A stretch of DNA of 64,000 bases, from NCBI RefSeq assembly GCF_004341515.1, contig NZ_SLZF01000001.1, positions 186,001-250,000 on the forward strand. Reading direction: 5' to 3'. Positions 1 through 10,350 of this stretch are shown here, one piece after another. The notes under the pieces are model-generated. The model had not been told where the DNA came from and ran no database searches. It saw only the letters and a list, made by a program, of their open reading frames with translations. The DNA is from Allobosea sp. BK604. GTDB lineage: Bacteria; Pseudomonadota; Alphaproteobacteria; Rhizobiales; Beijerinckiaceae. The translations under genes and the position numbers were made by a program. Position 1 is the first letter of the stretch. Every line of letters starts with the position of its first letter.

Positions 1-69
1 GCGCGCTGGAGCGCCGGCCTCGTCACGATGGTCCAGCGCCGCCGCGCCTGGCTGGCTGAACGTGGCTAA
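1..69 (+). CDS. C-terminal fragment of an unidentified protein
   Basis: Frame 1 is open from the window edge to a TAA at 67-69 and encodes about 22 residues ending in WLAERG. The tail is rich in Arg and Trp. It converges on the next minus-strand gene, and the two stop codons overlap by a few bases, which is typical of compact convergent genes. Too little is visible to name a family, and it could be a chance open frame. Confidence 0.35.
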   Translation, partial: ARWSAGLVTMVQRRRAWLAERG

Positions 70-983
70 GGCTTCGTCGAGCCGGAGCCGCGCATCGCTC
101 GCTCCACATCTTCACGGATATTGTTCATCGAGAACGGCCGCGACGGCTTCGCCGCCTTGACCGCCTGCACATCCAGCCAGGCCGGGCGGCGCGGGCAGAG
201 CGAGCTCATCTCATGCACCGACTCCGCCGGAAGCGGCGGACGCCGCACCCATTCGGAATCGGAGGAGCGGTGGCTCCAGGCAGCCTCGACATAGTCGATC
301 TTTTCCTGGACCGCGCCGGTACTCATGTCGTCCGGATACTTCAGCGCCGGATCGGCGAGCAGGATCGTCACCTCGGCGATGGCGTAGAGCCCGCTCGGCA
401 GATTGGTCCGTCCGCTGTCCCAGTTCCAGCTGCGCCGACTGCTGGTGAACAGGGCCGGCCCGGAAAAGCCGATCTCGCGCTCGTCGAGCGCATAGGTGAA
501 GCGCTCCGCCCGGCGCGTTTTCGGCGCCCCGTCCGGCACCATGCGGAAGCCCGGCGAGCTGAGATCGACGCGCATCGGCTGCTCGGGCGCCTCGGTCGCC
601 TGCGCAAGCAGCACCGCCTTGTTGGCGCGCATCAGCGCATGCATCGCCATGATCCGGCCGATCATGTCCGGGCCGGCGACCTGCTGGATCGCGTCGATCC
701 GCTCCTTCAGCGAGCGGCGCAGGCAGGAGGCGGGATCGTCGACCTTGCCGCAGCCCTCCCCGCCGCGACCGCCGTCCTTCTGCACCCGCGTAATGAGAGC
801 CCGGAATGCCGCCTGATCATAGGAGCCGAGTGCGCAGGTCTCGACCTGCTCAGGCCGGTTGCTGGCGGAGGTGACATGACGATACCAGAGTGCGCGACCG
901 GCGCCATAGGCGAAGCACAGCGCGAGAAAGACGCTCGGGATCAGGCCCCAGCGGTGTTTCCAGACCCAGCTCTCCTCGGCCAC
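66..983 (-). CDS. Hypothetical membrane-anchored protein
   Basis: I do not recognise the family. I place the start at the GTG at 983 because a GGGAG motif lies eight bases upstream; a TTG at 1052 would add 23 residues. The protein has about 305 residues. A hydrophobic segment at roughly residues 10-28 (GLIPSVFLALCFAYGAG) suggests one N-terminal membrane helix. The remainder looks soluble and extracytoplasmic, with several Cys that could pair (around CALGSY, GCGKVDD, ASCLRR and SLCPRR). The gene stands alone, divergent from the aminotransferase. No catalytic motif is visible. Confidence 0.7.
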   Translation of the reverse strand: MAEESWVWKHRWGLIPSVFLALCFAYGAGRALWYRHVTSASNRPEQVETCALGSYDQAAFRALITRVQKDGGRGGEGCGKVDDPASCLRRSLKERIDAIQQVAGPDMIGRIMAMHALMRANKAVLLAQATEAPEQPMRVDLSSPGFRMVPDGAPKTRRAERFTYALDEREIGFSGPALFTSSRRSWNWDSGRTNLPSGLYAIAEVTILLADPALKYPDDMSTGAVQEKIDYVEAAWSHRSSDSEWVRRPPLPAESVHEMSSLCPRRPAWLDVQAVKAAKPSRPFSMNNIREDVERAMRGSGSTKP

Positions 984-1048
984 GAACGGATCTCCCGCGC
1001 CAAGAGCGGCCCGACGACACCATAAATTCGCTTCGCTTCTGCGAATGA

Positions 1049-2344
<1,296 letters not shown>

Positions 2345-2365
2345 CAATGCCGAGGACGGCGCGCC

Positions 2366-2767
2366 ATGCGGCGTAGGACCGTCCTCGCCGGCATGATCGC
2401 ACTTGCGACTGGCCCTGTTCGGGGCCAGTCGCCAATCTCCTCGCTGCCCCCGCGCGAAGCGCATGACGGCGCAAAAGCGGGCCGGATCGTCCTGATCGAC
2501 ATCCGCAGCTCCGATGAATGGGCAGATACCGGCGTGCCGCGAGGCGCAGTCAGGCTCGATGCCGATGGTTCCGGCTTCGAGGTCCGTCTCGCCGGCATCC
2601 GCCTCGACAACCCCGGCAAACGCATCGTCCTTATCGACCGCAGCGGCGGCCAGGCCAACGCCATCCAGCAGAAGCTCGCCGGCCGCGGCTGGCGCGATCT
2701 CGCCATTGTAAGAGGTGGGATGCTCGGCAGTGGCGGGTGGTTGGCGGAGAAGCTGCCGGTGGAATGA
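2366..2767 (+). CDS. Rhodanese-like secreted protein without catalytic cysteine
   Basis: A 133-residue protein with an N-terminal signal-like segment (MRRRTVLAGMIALATGPVRG) followed by a single rhodanese fold. The LIDIRSSDEW strand-loop and the GVPRGAVRL segment are typical of rhodaneses. The active-site loop, normally CxxGxR, reads DRSGGQ at about residues 91-96, so the sulfur-carrying Cys is missing. It is therefore unlikely to be a thiosulfate sulfurtransferase and may be a binding domain. It starts 21 bases after the aminotransferase stop and may be co-transcribed with it. Confidence 0.8.
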   Translation: MRRRTVLAGMIALATGPVRGQSPISSLPPREAHDGAKAGRIVLIDIRSSDEWADTGVPRGAVRLDADGSGFEVRLAGIRLDNPGKRIVLIDRSGGQANAIQQKLAGRGWRDLAIVRGGMLGSGGWLAEKLPVE

Positions 2768-2773
2768 AGCCTC

Positions 2774-3469
2774 TCACCTCGGGCGAGGAGGATTCAGCAG
2801 ATCCGACCTTCGCTCCCGCGTGATCTTCTCCGCCTGCTCACGCCGCCACCGGGCGATGCGGGCATGGTCGCCCGAGAGCAGCGCCTCGGGCATGCCCCTG
2901 CCCTCCCATTCGCGCGGACGGGTATAGTGTGGATATTCGAGCAGTCCGTTCTCGAAGCTCTCGTCGGTGCCGGAGGCTTCCTTGCCCATCACCCCGGGGA
3001 TGAGCCGCACACAGGCGTCTAGCAACAGGAGCGCCGCCATTTCTCCGCCGGAGAGCACATAGTCGCCAACGGAGACCTCGGTGAGCTCCCGCCCCTCGAT
3101 CACACGCTCGTCGACGCCCTCGAAGCGTCCGCAGACGATGACGACACCCTCACCCGCCACCAGCTCGCGGACATAGGTCTGGTCGAGCCGGCGCCCGCGC
3201 GGCGACATCAGAAGGCGCGGCCGTGTATCCTCGGCCGGCACGGCGGCATCGATCGCTGCTGCCAGGACGTCGCAGCGCAGCACCATGCCGGCGCCACCGC
3301 CAGCCGGGCTGTCATCGACCGTGCGATGCCGGCCGATGCCGTGTTCGCGGATTTGGTGCGTCTGCAGCGACCACAGACCAGTGCGCAGCCCCTCGCCGGC
3401 CAGCGAAACGCCGAGCGGACCGGGAAACATCTCCGGATAGAGCGTCAGGATATCGGCGCGGAAAGCCAT
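2774..3469 (-). CDS. trmD: tRNA (guanine-37-N1)-methyltransferase TrmD
   Basis: Methylates G37 next to the anticodon with S-adenosylmethionine, which prevents +1 frameshifting. The 231 residues contain the trefoil-knot SPOUT signatures [26 protein letters not shown] and [15 protein letters not shown]. Its ATG overlaps the stop of the HAD gene by one base (TAATG), pointing to translational coupling in the minus-strand ffh-rpsP-rimM-HAD-trmD block. In most relatives rplS follows trmD directly; here rplS is about 18 kb away on the other strand. Confidence 0.97.
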   Translation of the reverse strand: MAFRADILTLYPEMFPGPLGVSLAGEGLRTGLWSLQTHQIREHGIGRHRTVDDSPAGGGAGMVLRCDVLAAAIDAAVPAEDTRPRLLMSPRGRRLDQTYVRELVAGEGVVIVCGRFEGVDERVIEGRELTEVSVGDYVLSGGEMAALLLLDACVRLIPGVMGKEASGTDESFENGLLEYPHYTRPREWEGRGMPEALLSGDHARIARWRREQAEKITRERRSDLLNPPRPR

Positions 3470-4143
3470 TATTCAGCGAAGCGCAGCGCCGGCGATCTGT
3501 CCATCGCCCTGAAATCGGCGACGCGGGCGATGACATTGTCGAAGCTCGCGAAACCCTCTTCGCCCAACATGGTCAGCACGGCGACGGCGCGCATTCCGGC
3601 GCGGCGCGCGGCCTCGACGCCGTTCGGTGCATCCTCGAACACGATGCAATCGGCCGGATGCACGCCCATCCGCTCGGCGGCGGCGAGGAACATATCGGGA
3701 TGCGGCTTGCCGCGAAAACCCTGGCTCGGCGAGACGATCGTCTTGAACATCTCGCGGATGCCGAGCGTGTCGAGGATCAACGCGATATTCGGCAGCGGAG
3801 CCGCGGTCGCGACCGCCATCGGCACGCCATGCGTCGCAGCCCGTGCGATCAGAGGCAGCAGGCCCGGCGTCGGCGCGACATGCGGCTCGTATTGCGCGCG
3901 GTAGGCCGCCTCCTTCTCCTCGCCGAGGCGTAGCAACTCGGCCTCGTCGGCGGCGGGAAAATGCGGGCGGATGATCTCGGCCACCGCCATGCCGGCGGTG
4001 CGGGCGGAGAAGGTGGCGCGCTCGAACGGCAGTTCGTAGGAGCGGAACCAGCTTTCCCAGGCGTCGTCATGGAAGCGCATATTGTCGACGATGGTGCCGT
4101 CCATGTCGAAGATCAGTGCCTTGGCCGGCGTCTCACTTGTCAT
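3469..4143 (-). CDS. HAD-superfamily hydrolase, beta-phosphoglucomutase-like
   Basis: A 224-residue haloacid dehalogenase-type phosphatase or phosphomutase. Motif I is [10 protein letters not shown] with the nucleophile Asp13 and acid/base Asp15. A helical cap domain follows, then [10 protein letters not shown] (motif II), GKPHPD (motif III Lys) and [16 protein letters not shown] (motif IV). The pattern matches the PgmB/YcjU/GPH subgroup, so small sugar phosphates or phosphoglycolate are plausible substrates. Placement between rimM and trmD, overlapping rimM by 11 bases and trmD by one, is unusual for this operon. Confidence 0.88.
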   Translation of the reverse strand: MTSETPAKALIFDMDGTIVDNMRFHDDAWESWFRSYELPFERATFSARTAGMAVAEIIRPHFPAADEAELLRLGEEKEAAYRAQYEPHVAPTPGLLPLIARAATHGVPMAVATAAPLPNIALILDTLGIREMFKTIVSPSQGFRGKPHPDMFLAAAERMGVHPADCIVFEDAPNGVEAARRAGMRAVAVLTMLGEEGFASFDNVIARVADFRAMDRSPALRFAE

Positions 4144-4654
4144 CGTCGACCTCGAACAGCCCGACCGGCGGGGCGACCTCGATACGCCGGGCAGCGATGT
4201 CGATGCGCGGCGCGAAAGCCTTGGTGAAGGGCATCAGCACGGAGCGCCCATCAGTGAGTTCGATGTCGAGCAGATCGCCGGCACCGTAATTGGCGACGGC
4301 GCGGACCTCGCCGAGCACCCCGCCCTCGGCATCGGTGACGGCGCAGCCGATCAGATCCGCCTGGAGGAACTCGTCCTCATCCTCGGCTTCGGGCAGGCGA
4401 CTGCGCTCGACATGCAGCTTCACGCCATTGAGCGCCTCGGCCTCCTCGCGGCTGGTCACGCCCTTGATGCGGGCGACGACGACTTCCTTGGCCGGCCGGA
4501 CATCCTCGATCTCGAAGCTGCGGCCGCGCTCGTCGAGCAGCGGCCCATACTCGCCGATCGCCAGCGGATCACCGGTGAAGGTCTTGATCCGGACCTCGCC
4601 GCGCACGCCATGCGGCGCGCCGACGATGCCGAGCAGGACGAGGTCGTCGCTCAT
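4133..4654 (-). CDS. rimM: Ribosome maturation factor RimM
   Basis: Assembly factor for the 30S head that binds ribosomal protein S19. The 173-residue protein has the N-terminal beta-barrel domain (LGIVGAPHGVRGEVRIKTFT) and a C-terminal PRC-barrel (GAGDLLDIELTDGRSVLMPF). I start it at the ATG at 4654 because GGAAGGA lies upstream; a GTG at 4672 would add six residues. An acidic stretch (EAEDEDEF) sits in the linker. It lies downstream of rpsP across a palindromic repeat and overlaps the HAD gene. Confidence 0.95.
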   Translation of the reverse strand: MSDDLVLLGIVGAPHGVRGEVRIKTFTGDPLAIGEYGPLLDERGRSFEIEDVRPAKEVVVARIKGVTSREEAEALNGVKLHVERSRLPEAEDEDEFLQADLIGCAVTDAEGGVLGEVRAVANYGAGDLLDIELTDGRSVLMPFTKAFAPRIDIAARRIEVAPPVGLFEVDDDK

Positions 4655-4710
4655 CAGCCGTCCTTCCGGCACAGGCCGTCAGGCCCCAGGGGCACGACCA
4701 GGCTCCAGCC

Positions 4711-4804
4711 CGTCATGCCCGCCCTTGCGGCGAGCATCCAACTCTCGAACACCGCATTGCAGCGGCCAAGACGTGGATGGCCGGGACAGGCCCGACCATG
4801 ACGG
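4711..4804. repeat. Dispersed palindromic repeat, family B, copy 1
   Basis: A 94-base imperfect palindrome that starts CGTCATGC and ends CATGACGG. Each arm contains its own short inverted repeat. Related copies lie at 5251-5343, 10245-10338 and 50337-50438. It sits between rpsP and rimM within an otherwise operon-like block, so it may act as an mRNA processing or stabilising hairpin. Confidence 0.85.
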
Positions 4805-4819
4805 CAAAGTTGACGCAGC

Positions 4820-5182
4820 TTACTCAGCCGCGGCTTCGGCCGGGGCGCCGGCCTTCTCGGCCTTCTTGGCGGCGCGCTCCTTGGCCTTCTCGCCAGGTTC
4901 GGCCTTCTTCGGGTTGTTGCGGGCCGGACGCTTGGTGACGCCGGCGGCATCGAGGAAGCGTAGGACGCGGTCGGTCGGCTGGGCGCCCTTGGCGATCCAG
5001 GCCGCGGCCTTCTCGAGATCGAGCACGACGCGCTCCGGCGAATCCTTCGCCTTCATCGGGTCATAGGCGCCGATCTTCTCGATGAAGCGGCCATCGCGCG
5101 GCGAGCGGGCGTCGGCGACGACGATGCGGTAATAGGGGCGCTTCTTGGCGCCGCCGCGGGTCAGGCGGATCTTCAGGGACAT
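4820..5182 (-). CDS. rpsP: 30S ribosomal protein S16
   Basis: Component of the small ribosomal subunit. The N-terminal 80 residues carry the family pattern ([20 protein letters not shown], then [16 protein letters not shown]). The protein is 120 residues; the last 35 or so form a Lys/Ala/Glu-rich tail as in other alphaproteobacterial S16 proteins. It lies between ffh and rimM, flanked on both sides by family B repeats. Confidence 0.97.
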   Translation of the reverse strand: MSLKIRLTRGGAKKRPYYRIVVADARSPRDGRFIEKIGAYDPMKAKDSPERVVLDLEKAAAWIAKGAQPTDRVLRFLDAAGVTKRPARNNPKKAEPGEKAKERAAKKAEKAGAPAEAAAE

Positions 5183-5250
5183 TTCTCTTCTTCCTTGCTC
5201 TTGTCAGTTGCTGCTTTGCCAGGCTGCGCAAGCAGCAGCCGGCATCTCAC

Positions 5251-5343
5251 CGTCATGCCCGCCCTTGTGGCGAGCATCCACGTCTTCACCCGGCCGCCGC
5301 GTCACGAAGACGTGGCTGGTCGGGACAAGCCCGACCATGACGG
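5251..5343. repeat. Dispersed palindromic repeat, family B, copy 2
   Basis: A 93-base imperfect palindrome beginning CGTCATGCCCGCCCTTGTGG and ending CATGACGG. It lies between ffh and rpsP. Copies 1 and 2 flank rpsP in the same orientation. Confidence 0.85.
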
Positions 5344-5367
5344 GAACCGTCTTGGCCGAACGATGTC

Positions 5368-6933
5368 TCACTTCTTCTTCCCCCCGAACGGGTTGCCGCC
5401 GAGTCCCGGAAGGCCGCTGCCGCCCAGACCGGGCAGCTTCGGCATCATGCCGGCGGGAGGGGTGACGCCCTTGGGCAGGCCGGGGAAGCCGCCCGGCGGC
5501 AGCGAGGGCATGCCGCCGCCGGCGCCGAGCTGCTTCTGCAGCGCTTCGAGCTGCGCCGGGTCCATCTTCGAGGGATCGGGCATCCCGCCGCCGAGACCGA
5601 ACATCTGGCCGAGCTTGCCGAGCATGCCGCCCTTCTGGCGCGCCATCTGCTTCATCATGTCCGCCATCTGGCGGTGCATCTTGAGCAGCTTGTTGATCGC
5701 CTCCGGCGAGGTGCCGGAACCGGCGGCGATGCGCTTCTTGCGGCTGTTCTTGAGCAGGTCCGGGTTCTTGCGCTCGGTCGCCGTCATCGAGTTGATGATC
5801 GCGATCTGCCGCTTGATGACGCTGTCGTCCATCTTCGCGTTGGCGAGTTGGTTCTTCATTTGCGCCATGCCGGGCAGCATGCCCATGACGCCGCCAAGAC
5901 CGCCCATCTTCTCCATTTGCTCGAGCTGGGTGCGCAGGTCCGAGAGATCGAAATTGCCCTTGGCCAGGCGCTGGGCCAGAGCCTGCGCCTTGTCGGCATC
6001 GACGGTCGCAGCCGCCTTCTCGACGAGCGAGACGATATCGCCCATGCCGAGGATGCGGTTGGCGACGCGCGAAGGGTGGAAATCCTCGAGCGCGTCGGTC
6101 TTCTCGCCGGTACCGACGAGCTTGATCGGCTTGCCGGTGACGGCACGCATCGAGAGCGCGGCGCCGCCGCGGCCGTCGCCGTCCATGCGGGTCAGCACGA
6201 TGCCGGTGAGGCCGACACGCTGGTCGAAGGCGCGCGCCGTGTTGACTGCGTCCTGGCCGGTCAGCGCATCGGCGACGAGCAGCACTTCATGGGGGGTGGT
6301 GGCCGCCTTGACCTCGGCGACCTCCGCCATCAGCGCCTCGTCGAGCGTGACGCGACCGGCGGTGTCGAGCATGACGACGTCGTAGCCGCCGAGCCGTCCC
6401 GCATCCATGGCACGGCGCGCGATCTGCACGGCCGACTGGCCAGCGACGATCGGCAAGGTCGCGACCTCGACCTGCTGGCCGAGCACGGCGAGCTGCTCCA
6501 TCGCGGCCGGACGCCGCGTATCGAGCGACGCCATCAGGACCTTCTTCTTGTTCCGGTCGCCGAGCCGCTTGGCGATCTTCGCTGTAGAGGTGGTCTTGCC
6601 CGAGCCCTGGAGGCCGACCATCAGGATCGCGACCGGCGGCACGGCGTCGAAGGTGATGCCCTCGCCCTCGCCGCCGAGCGTGTCGATCAGGACGTCGTTG
6701 ACGATCTTGATGACCTGCTGGCCGGGCGTGACCGATTTCAGCACCTCGGCGCCGACGGCCCGCTCTCTGACTTTTTCCGTAAAGCTGCGAACGACCTCGA
6801 GCGCGACGTCGGCCTCGAGCAGCGCGCGGCGGACCTCGCGCAGCGCGGCGTTCACATCCTCTTCCGTCAGCGAGCCCCTGCGGGTCAGGCCCGAGAGGAT
6901 GCCGGAGAGTCTATCGCTCAGCGTGCCGAACAT
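5368..6933 (-). CDS. ffh: Signal recognition particle protein Ffh
   Basis: SRP54 GTPase that binds 4.5S RNA and signal sequences and delivers ribosomes to FtsY at the membrane. Domains in order are the N domain, the G domain (G1 GLQGSGKTTSTAKIA, DTAGR, TRMDGDGRGG) and the methionine-rich M domain. The 521-residue length exceeds the E. coli protein (about 450) because of a Gly/Met/Pro-rich tail ending in GGKKK. It heads the minus-strand rpsP-rimM-HAD-trmD block. The 242 bases upstream, to the Nudix gene, contain no recognisable gene. Confidence 0.97.
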   Translation of the reverse strand: MFGTLSDRLSGILSGLTRRGSLTEEDVNAALREVRRALLEADVALEVVRSFTEKVRERAVGAEVLKSVTPGQQVIKIVNDVLIDTLGGEGEGITFDAVPPVAILMVGLQGSGKTTSTAKIAKRLGDRNKKKVLMASLDTRRPAAMEQLAVLGQQVEVATLPIVAGQSAVQIARRAMDAGRLGGYDVVMLDTAGRVTLDEALMAEVAEVKAATTPHEVLLVADALTGQDAVNTARAFDQRVGLTGIVLTRMDGDGRGGAALSMRAVTGKPIKLVGTGEKTDALEDFHPSRVANRILGMGDIVSLVEKAAATVDADKAQALAQRLAKGNFDLSDLRTQLEQMEKMGGLGGVMGMLPGMAQMKNQLANAKMDDSVIKRQIAIINSMTATERKNPDLLKNSRKKRIAAGSGTSPEAINKLLKMHRQMADMMKQMARQKGGMLGKLGQMFGLGGGMPDPSKMDPAQLEALQKQLGAGGGMPSLPPGGFPGLPKGVTPPAGMMPKLPGLGGSGLPGLGGNPFGGKKK

Positions 6934-7175
6934 GCGGCTTTCGTCCGTTTCATCTGTTGCTCGCCGGACAAAACGGACGCTATCCCCAAACGGTTTCGCG
7001 CCCGAGGGCGCAGACGCGCTGTCGGGCGTTGACCTCCGGGCTCATCGAGGCGCTGCTGCGCGGCCCGGTCGGCGGATGTGGTCTCGTCGATGTCGGCGAA
7101 ACGAATGCGCGGGTTAAAGCGTCAGATTGTGGCGAAAGTCAAGGCTCGCCGACATAGCGACGGGTTCAAGCACCC

Positions 7176-7742
7176 TTAAACACCAAGATTCAGCCGCCCC
7201 GCCTTACCCAGCCCGAGCAGCAGGCCCGCCACATGCATGGCCTGGCCGATCAAGCCTTGCGACAGTCCGGCCAGGACCGCATCGACCGGCATCGTCTCGA
7301 TCGTAAGCCCGTCCTCGCCCGGATCGAGGGAGGGCGCAGCCTCGCGCCGCAAGCCCGTCGCCAGCATGACATGCAACCGATTCGATTGGATCGCGGGATT
7401 GGGAAAGAGCGAGGTGACATGCAGCATCTCCGCCGCGACGAATCCAGTTTCCTCCAGCAGCTCGCGGCGCGCCGTCGCCACCATGTCGGGGTCGGATGCA
7501 TCGGCGGCACCTCCCGGCAGTTCCAGCACCATGGACTTCACGCCGTGGCGGTACTGCCTGACGAGCACGAGCTCATCGGCATCGGTCAGCGCCACGACAT
7601 GCACCCAGTCGGGATACCCGAAGACATAGTATGGCTCGATCACCGTCCCGGAGGCGGTGACGCAGCGATCGGCCCTGAGGTCGATCCAGCGGTCCTTCAG
7701 CAAGGTCTGCGAGGAGACCACCCGCCATTCCGCACCCATCAT
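7176..7742 (-). CDS. Nudix hydrolase
   Basis: A 188-residue pyrophosphohydrolase related to ADP-ribose pyrophosphatases. The Nudix box Gx5Ex7REUxEExGU is present as G-AADAS-D-PDMVATA-RELLEETGF, with the first Glu replaced by Asp; the REllEE metal-binding core is intact. LELPGG precedes the box, as in ADP-sugar hydrolases. The substrate cannot be told from sequence. The gene is divergent from the LysE exporter gene. Confidence 0.88.
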   Translation of the reverse strand: MMGAEWRVVSSQTLLKDRWIDLRADRCVTASGTVIEPYYVFGYPDWVHVVALTDADELVLVRQYRHGVKSMVLELPGGAADASDPDMVATARRELLEETGFVAAEMLHVTSLFPNPAIQSNRLHVMLATGLRREAAPSLDPGEDGLTIETMPVDAVLAGLSQGLIGQAMHVAGLLLGLGKAGRLNLGV

Positions 7743-7849
7743 TCGCTCCGTTCTCGGTCAGCCGCTCCTTCCGCTGATACCGGTCTTTTGCCTCTTTACA
7801 AGCTTTCGCGCCTGGGGATTGCTCCGCACTTATCACAGGAGCCGACGCC

Positions 7850-8476
7850 ATGACCTTCGAAACCTGGGCGACCTTCGCCGCCGCCACCGCCGTCCTGCTC
7901 GTCATTCCCGGCCCGACCATCCTGCTGGTGATCTCCTATGCGCTCGGCCAGGGCTGGCGCACGGCATTGCCGGTGGCGATCGGCGTCGCACTCGGCGATT
8001 TCACGGCGATGACGCTCGCCATGCTCGGCGTCGGCGCGCTGCTCTCGGCCTCGGCTACGCTCTTCACCGTGCTGAAATGGATCGGCGCCGCCTATCTGAT
8101 CTGGCTCGGCATCAAGCTCTTCCGCGCCGGCGGCAGCCTCGATGCGCAGCCGCGCACCGACCGGGCCTCGGCCGTGAAGATGCTCGGCCATGCCTGGCTG
8201 GTGACCGCGCTGAACCCGAAGAGCATCACCTTCTTCGTGACCTTCCTGCCGCAGTTCCTCGACGCCAGGGCCGATTTCTGGACGCAGATGCTGATCTTCG
8301 AGGCGACCTTCGTCACCCTCGCCTTCGCCAATGCGTTCGGCTACGCGCTGATCGCCTCGCGCGCCCGCTCGGTCGTGCGCAACGAGCGCGCCATCGGCCT
8401 GTTCAACAAGGCCGGCGGCACGCTGCTCATCGGAGCCGGGATCGCGACCGTGGCGGTGCGCTCGGGCAGCAACTGA
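7850..8476 (+). CDS. LysE/RhtB family exporter
   Basis: A 208-residue inner-membrane protein with about six hydrophobic helices and the family motif PGPTILLVISYALGQG near the N-terminus. LysE/RhtB proteins export amino acids such as lysine, threonine or homoserine by proton exchange. The substrate is unknown. Two more members of the family occur in this window, near 25 and 35 kb. A methyltransferase gene starts 10 bases downstream and is probably co-transcribed. Confidence 0.9.
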   Translation: MTFETWATFAAATAVLLVIPGPTILLVISYALGQGWRTALPVAIGVALGDFTAMTLAMLGVGALLSASATLFTVLKWIGAAYLIWLGIKLFRAGGSLDAQPRTDRASAVKMLGHAWLVTALNPKSITFFVTFLPQFLDARADFWTQMLIFEATFVTLAFANAFGYALIASRARSVVRNERAIGLFNKAGGTLLIGAGIATVAVRSGSN

Positions 8477-8486
8477 GGCTCACCGC

Positions 8487-9086
8487 TTGTCCGGCAAGGA
8501 TGCCACCACGCTCGATTTCTATGCGGCGGAGGCCGAGGCTTATGCCGCGCGCGGCCAGGCGGCGAGCCAGGACCGGCTTGCTTCCTTCCTGGCCGCACTC
8601 CCGCCTGGCGGACGCGTCCTCGAGCTCGGCTGCGGCGCCGGGCAGGACAGCCAGGCCATGCTGGCGCGCGGCTTCGATGTGACGCCGAGCGATGGTTCCC
8701 CGGAGCTGGCGAAGCAAGCCGAACGTCGCCTTGGACGCCCAGTGCGCGTGTTGCTGTTCGAGGATCTCGTCGAAAGCGGCGCCTATGACGGCATCTGGGC
8801 CAATGCCTGCTTGCTGCACGTGCCCCGCGCGGCCTTGCCAGACGTCATCGCCCGGATCCATGCCGCCTTGAGGCCCGGCGGCGCCTTCTACGCCAGCTTC
8901 AAGGCAGGCGCGCGGGAGGGACGCGACCGCTTCGACCGCTACTATAATTATCCGTCCGCCGACTGGCTGAAGCAGGCCTACGGGCCGGAGCGCTGGACCC
9001 GGCTCGACATCTCCGAGGAGATGGGCGGCGGCTATGACGGGGAGCCGACCCGCTGGCTCCACGCGCTCGCGTTCAAGACCGCGTGA
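8487..9086 (+). CDS. Class I SAM-dependent methyltransferase
   Basis: A 199-residue Rossmann-fold methyltransferase. Motif I is VLELGCGAGQDS at about residues 36-47, followed by a DxSPEL acidic loop and ANACLLHVPRAALPDVIARI (post I/II), as in small Methyltransf_11/25 proteins that act on metabolites. The start is TTG at 8487, directly after the LysE stop. The substrate is unknown. The TehB-like look hints at small-molecule or metalloid methylation, but no specific evidence is visible. Confidence 0.85.
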   Translation: MSGKDATTLDFYAAEAEAYAARGQAASQDRLASFLAALPPGGRVLELGCGAGQDSQAMLARGFDVTPSDGSPELAKQAERRLGRPVRVLLFEDLVESGAYDGIWANACLLHVPRAALPDVIARIHAALRPGGAFYASFKAGAREGRDRFDRYYNYPSADWLKQAYGPERWTRLDISEEMGGGYDGEPTRWLHALAFKTA

Positions 9087-9166
9087 GAGCGATTGGCGGC
9101 GCGGCCGATCCGACGCAGGATCGGTGTGCTTGATCTTCAGCCGATCCGCCCCACCTCTCTCGCACC

Positions 9167-10225
9167 ATGAACCGCCGCAAGCTGCTCTCCCTCCTCGGCA
9201 TCACCGCGCTGATCGGCTCGACCGGCGCGGCCTGGGCCTCTTTCGCCCGCTCGCGCAACCCCTATTACCAGGGGCCGATCAGCGACCATTTCAACGGGCT
9301 GATCTTCAGCGACGGCCGCCCGGTGACCAAGGGACTGCTCGATGTCTGGCGCTGGCAGACCTCGAAGCGCAACCGCGAGCTGTTTCCGCCGCATTACCCG
9401 GCTCCGCCGCAGGACAAGCCGCCGGCGCGCGTCGAGGGCCTGCGCATCGTCCATCTCGGCCACGCCTCGTTCCTTTACCAGATGGCCGGGCTCAACGTGC
9501 TGATCGACCCCGTCTTCGCCGAGCGCGCCAGCCCGTTCAGCTTCATCGGCCCCAGGCGGGTGAACGCGCCCGGCGTCGCCTTCGACGATCTGCCGAAGAT
9601 CGACATCGTGCTGGTCACGCATAACCACTACGACCATCTCGACCTCGCCACGCTCGAGGCGCTGCACCAGCGCGACCAGCCGCGGATGATCATGCCGCTC
9701 GGCAACGACACGATCCTGCGCGCCCGCAATCCGGCGATCCGGGCCGAAGCCTATGACTGGAGCGACAAGGTCGCGCTGTCGAACGAGATCGCGGTCACCC
9801 TGGCGCCGACCTATCATTGGTCGGCACGCGGCGCGCTCGACCGGCGCATGGCGCTCTGGTGCTCCTTTGTCATCGAGACGCCCCAGGCAAAGGTCTTCCA
9901 TATCGGCGATACCGGCTATCATGACGGCTCGCTCTATGAGCGGCTCGGCGTCGAATATGGCCCGTTCCGCCTCGCGGTGCTGCCGATCGGCGCCTATGAG
10001 CCGCGCTGGTTCATGGGCGACAACCACATGAATCCGGAAGAGGCGGTGAAGGTGATGCTCTCGCTGCGGGCCGAGCAGGCGCTCGGCCACCATTGGGGCA
10101 CGTTCCAGCTCACCGACGAGGGCATCGAGCGCCCGCCCGAGGCGCTCAAGCTCGCGCTGGCGCAGGCCGGGCTGCCGGAGGAGCGCTTCAGGCCGATGCA
10201 GCCGGGGTTGAGCTGGGAGGCTTAG
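9167..10225 (+). CDS. MBL-fold metallohydrolase, NAPE-PLD/UlaG-like
   Basis: A 352-residue metallo-beta-lactamase-fold protein with the zinc motif VTHNHYDHLDL. The C-terminal pattern, with HIGDTGYHD and LGHHWGTFQLTDE, marks the group that includes N-acyl-phosphatidylethanolamine phospholipase D and UlaG-like lactonases. The N-terminus (MNRRKLLSLLGITALIGSTG) has a twin-arginine-like or membrane-anchor segment, so it likely acts at or outside the inner membrane. Phospholipid hydrolysis is one possibility; the substrate is not proven. Confidence 0.88.
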   Translation: MNRRKLLSLLGITALIGSTGAAWASFARSRNPYYQGPISDHFNGLIFSDGRPVTKGLLDVWRWQTSKRNRELFPPHYPAPPQDKPPARVEGLRIVHLGHASFLYQMAGLNVLIDPVFAERASPFSFIGPRRVNAPGVAFDDLPKIDIVLVTHNHYDHLDLATLEALHQRDQPRMIMPLGNDTILRARNPAIRAEAYDWSDKVALSNEIAVTLAPTYHWSARGALDRRMALWCSFVIETPQAKVFHIGDTGYHDGSLYERLGVEYGPFRLAVLPIGAYEPRWFMGDNHMNPEEAVKVMLSLRAEQALGHHWGTFQLTDEGIERPPEALKLALAQAGLPEERFRPMQPGLSWEA

Positions 10226-10244
10226 CGCCTTGGGACTTCGCGAT

Positions 10245-10338
10245 CGTCATGCTCGGCCTTGTGCCGAGCATCCACGTCTCGAACACCGCGCTTCACACAG
10301 GAAGACGCGGATGGTCGGGACAAGCCCGACCATGACGG
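10245..10338. repeat. Dispersed palindromic repeat, family B, copy 3
   Basis: A 94-base imperfect palindrome from CGTCATGCTCGGCC to CATGACGG. It lies between the convergent 3' ends of the MBL hydrolase and the proline-rich protein, a position where it could serve as a bidirectional transcript end. Confidence 0.85.
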
Positions 10339-10350
10339 AAAGGGCAGCGC

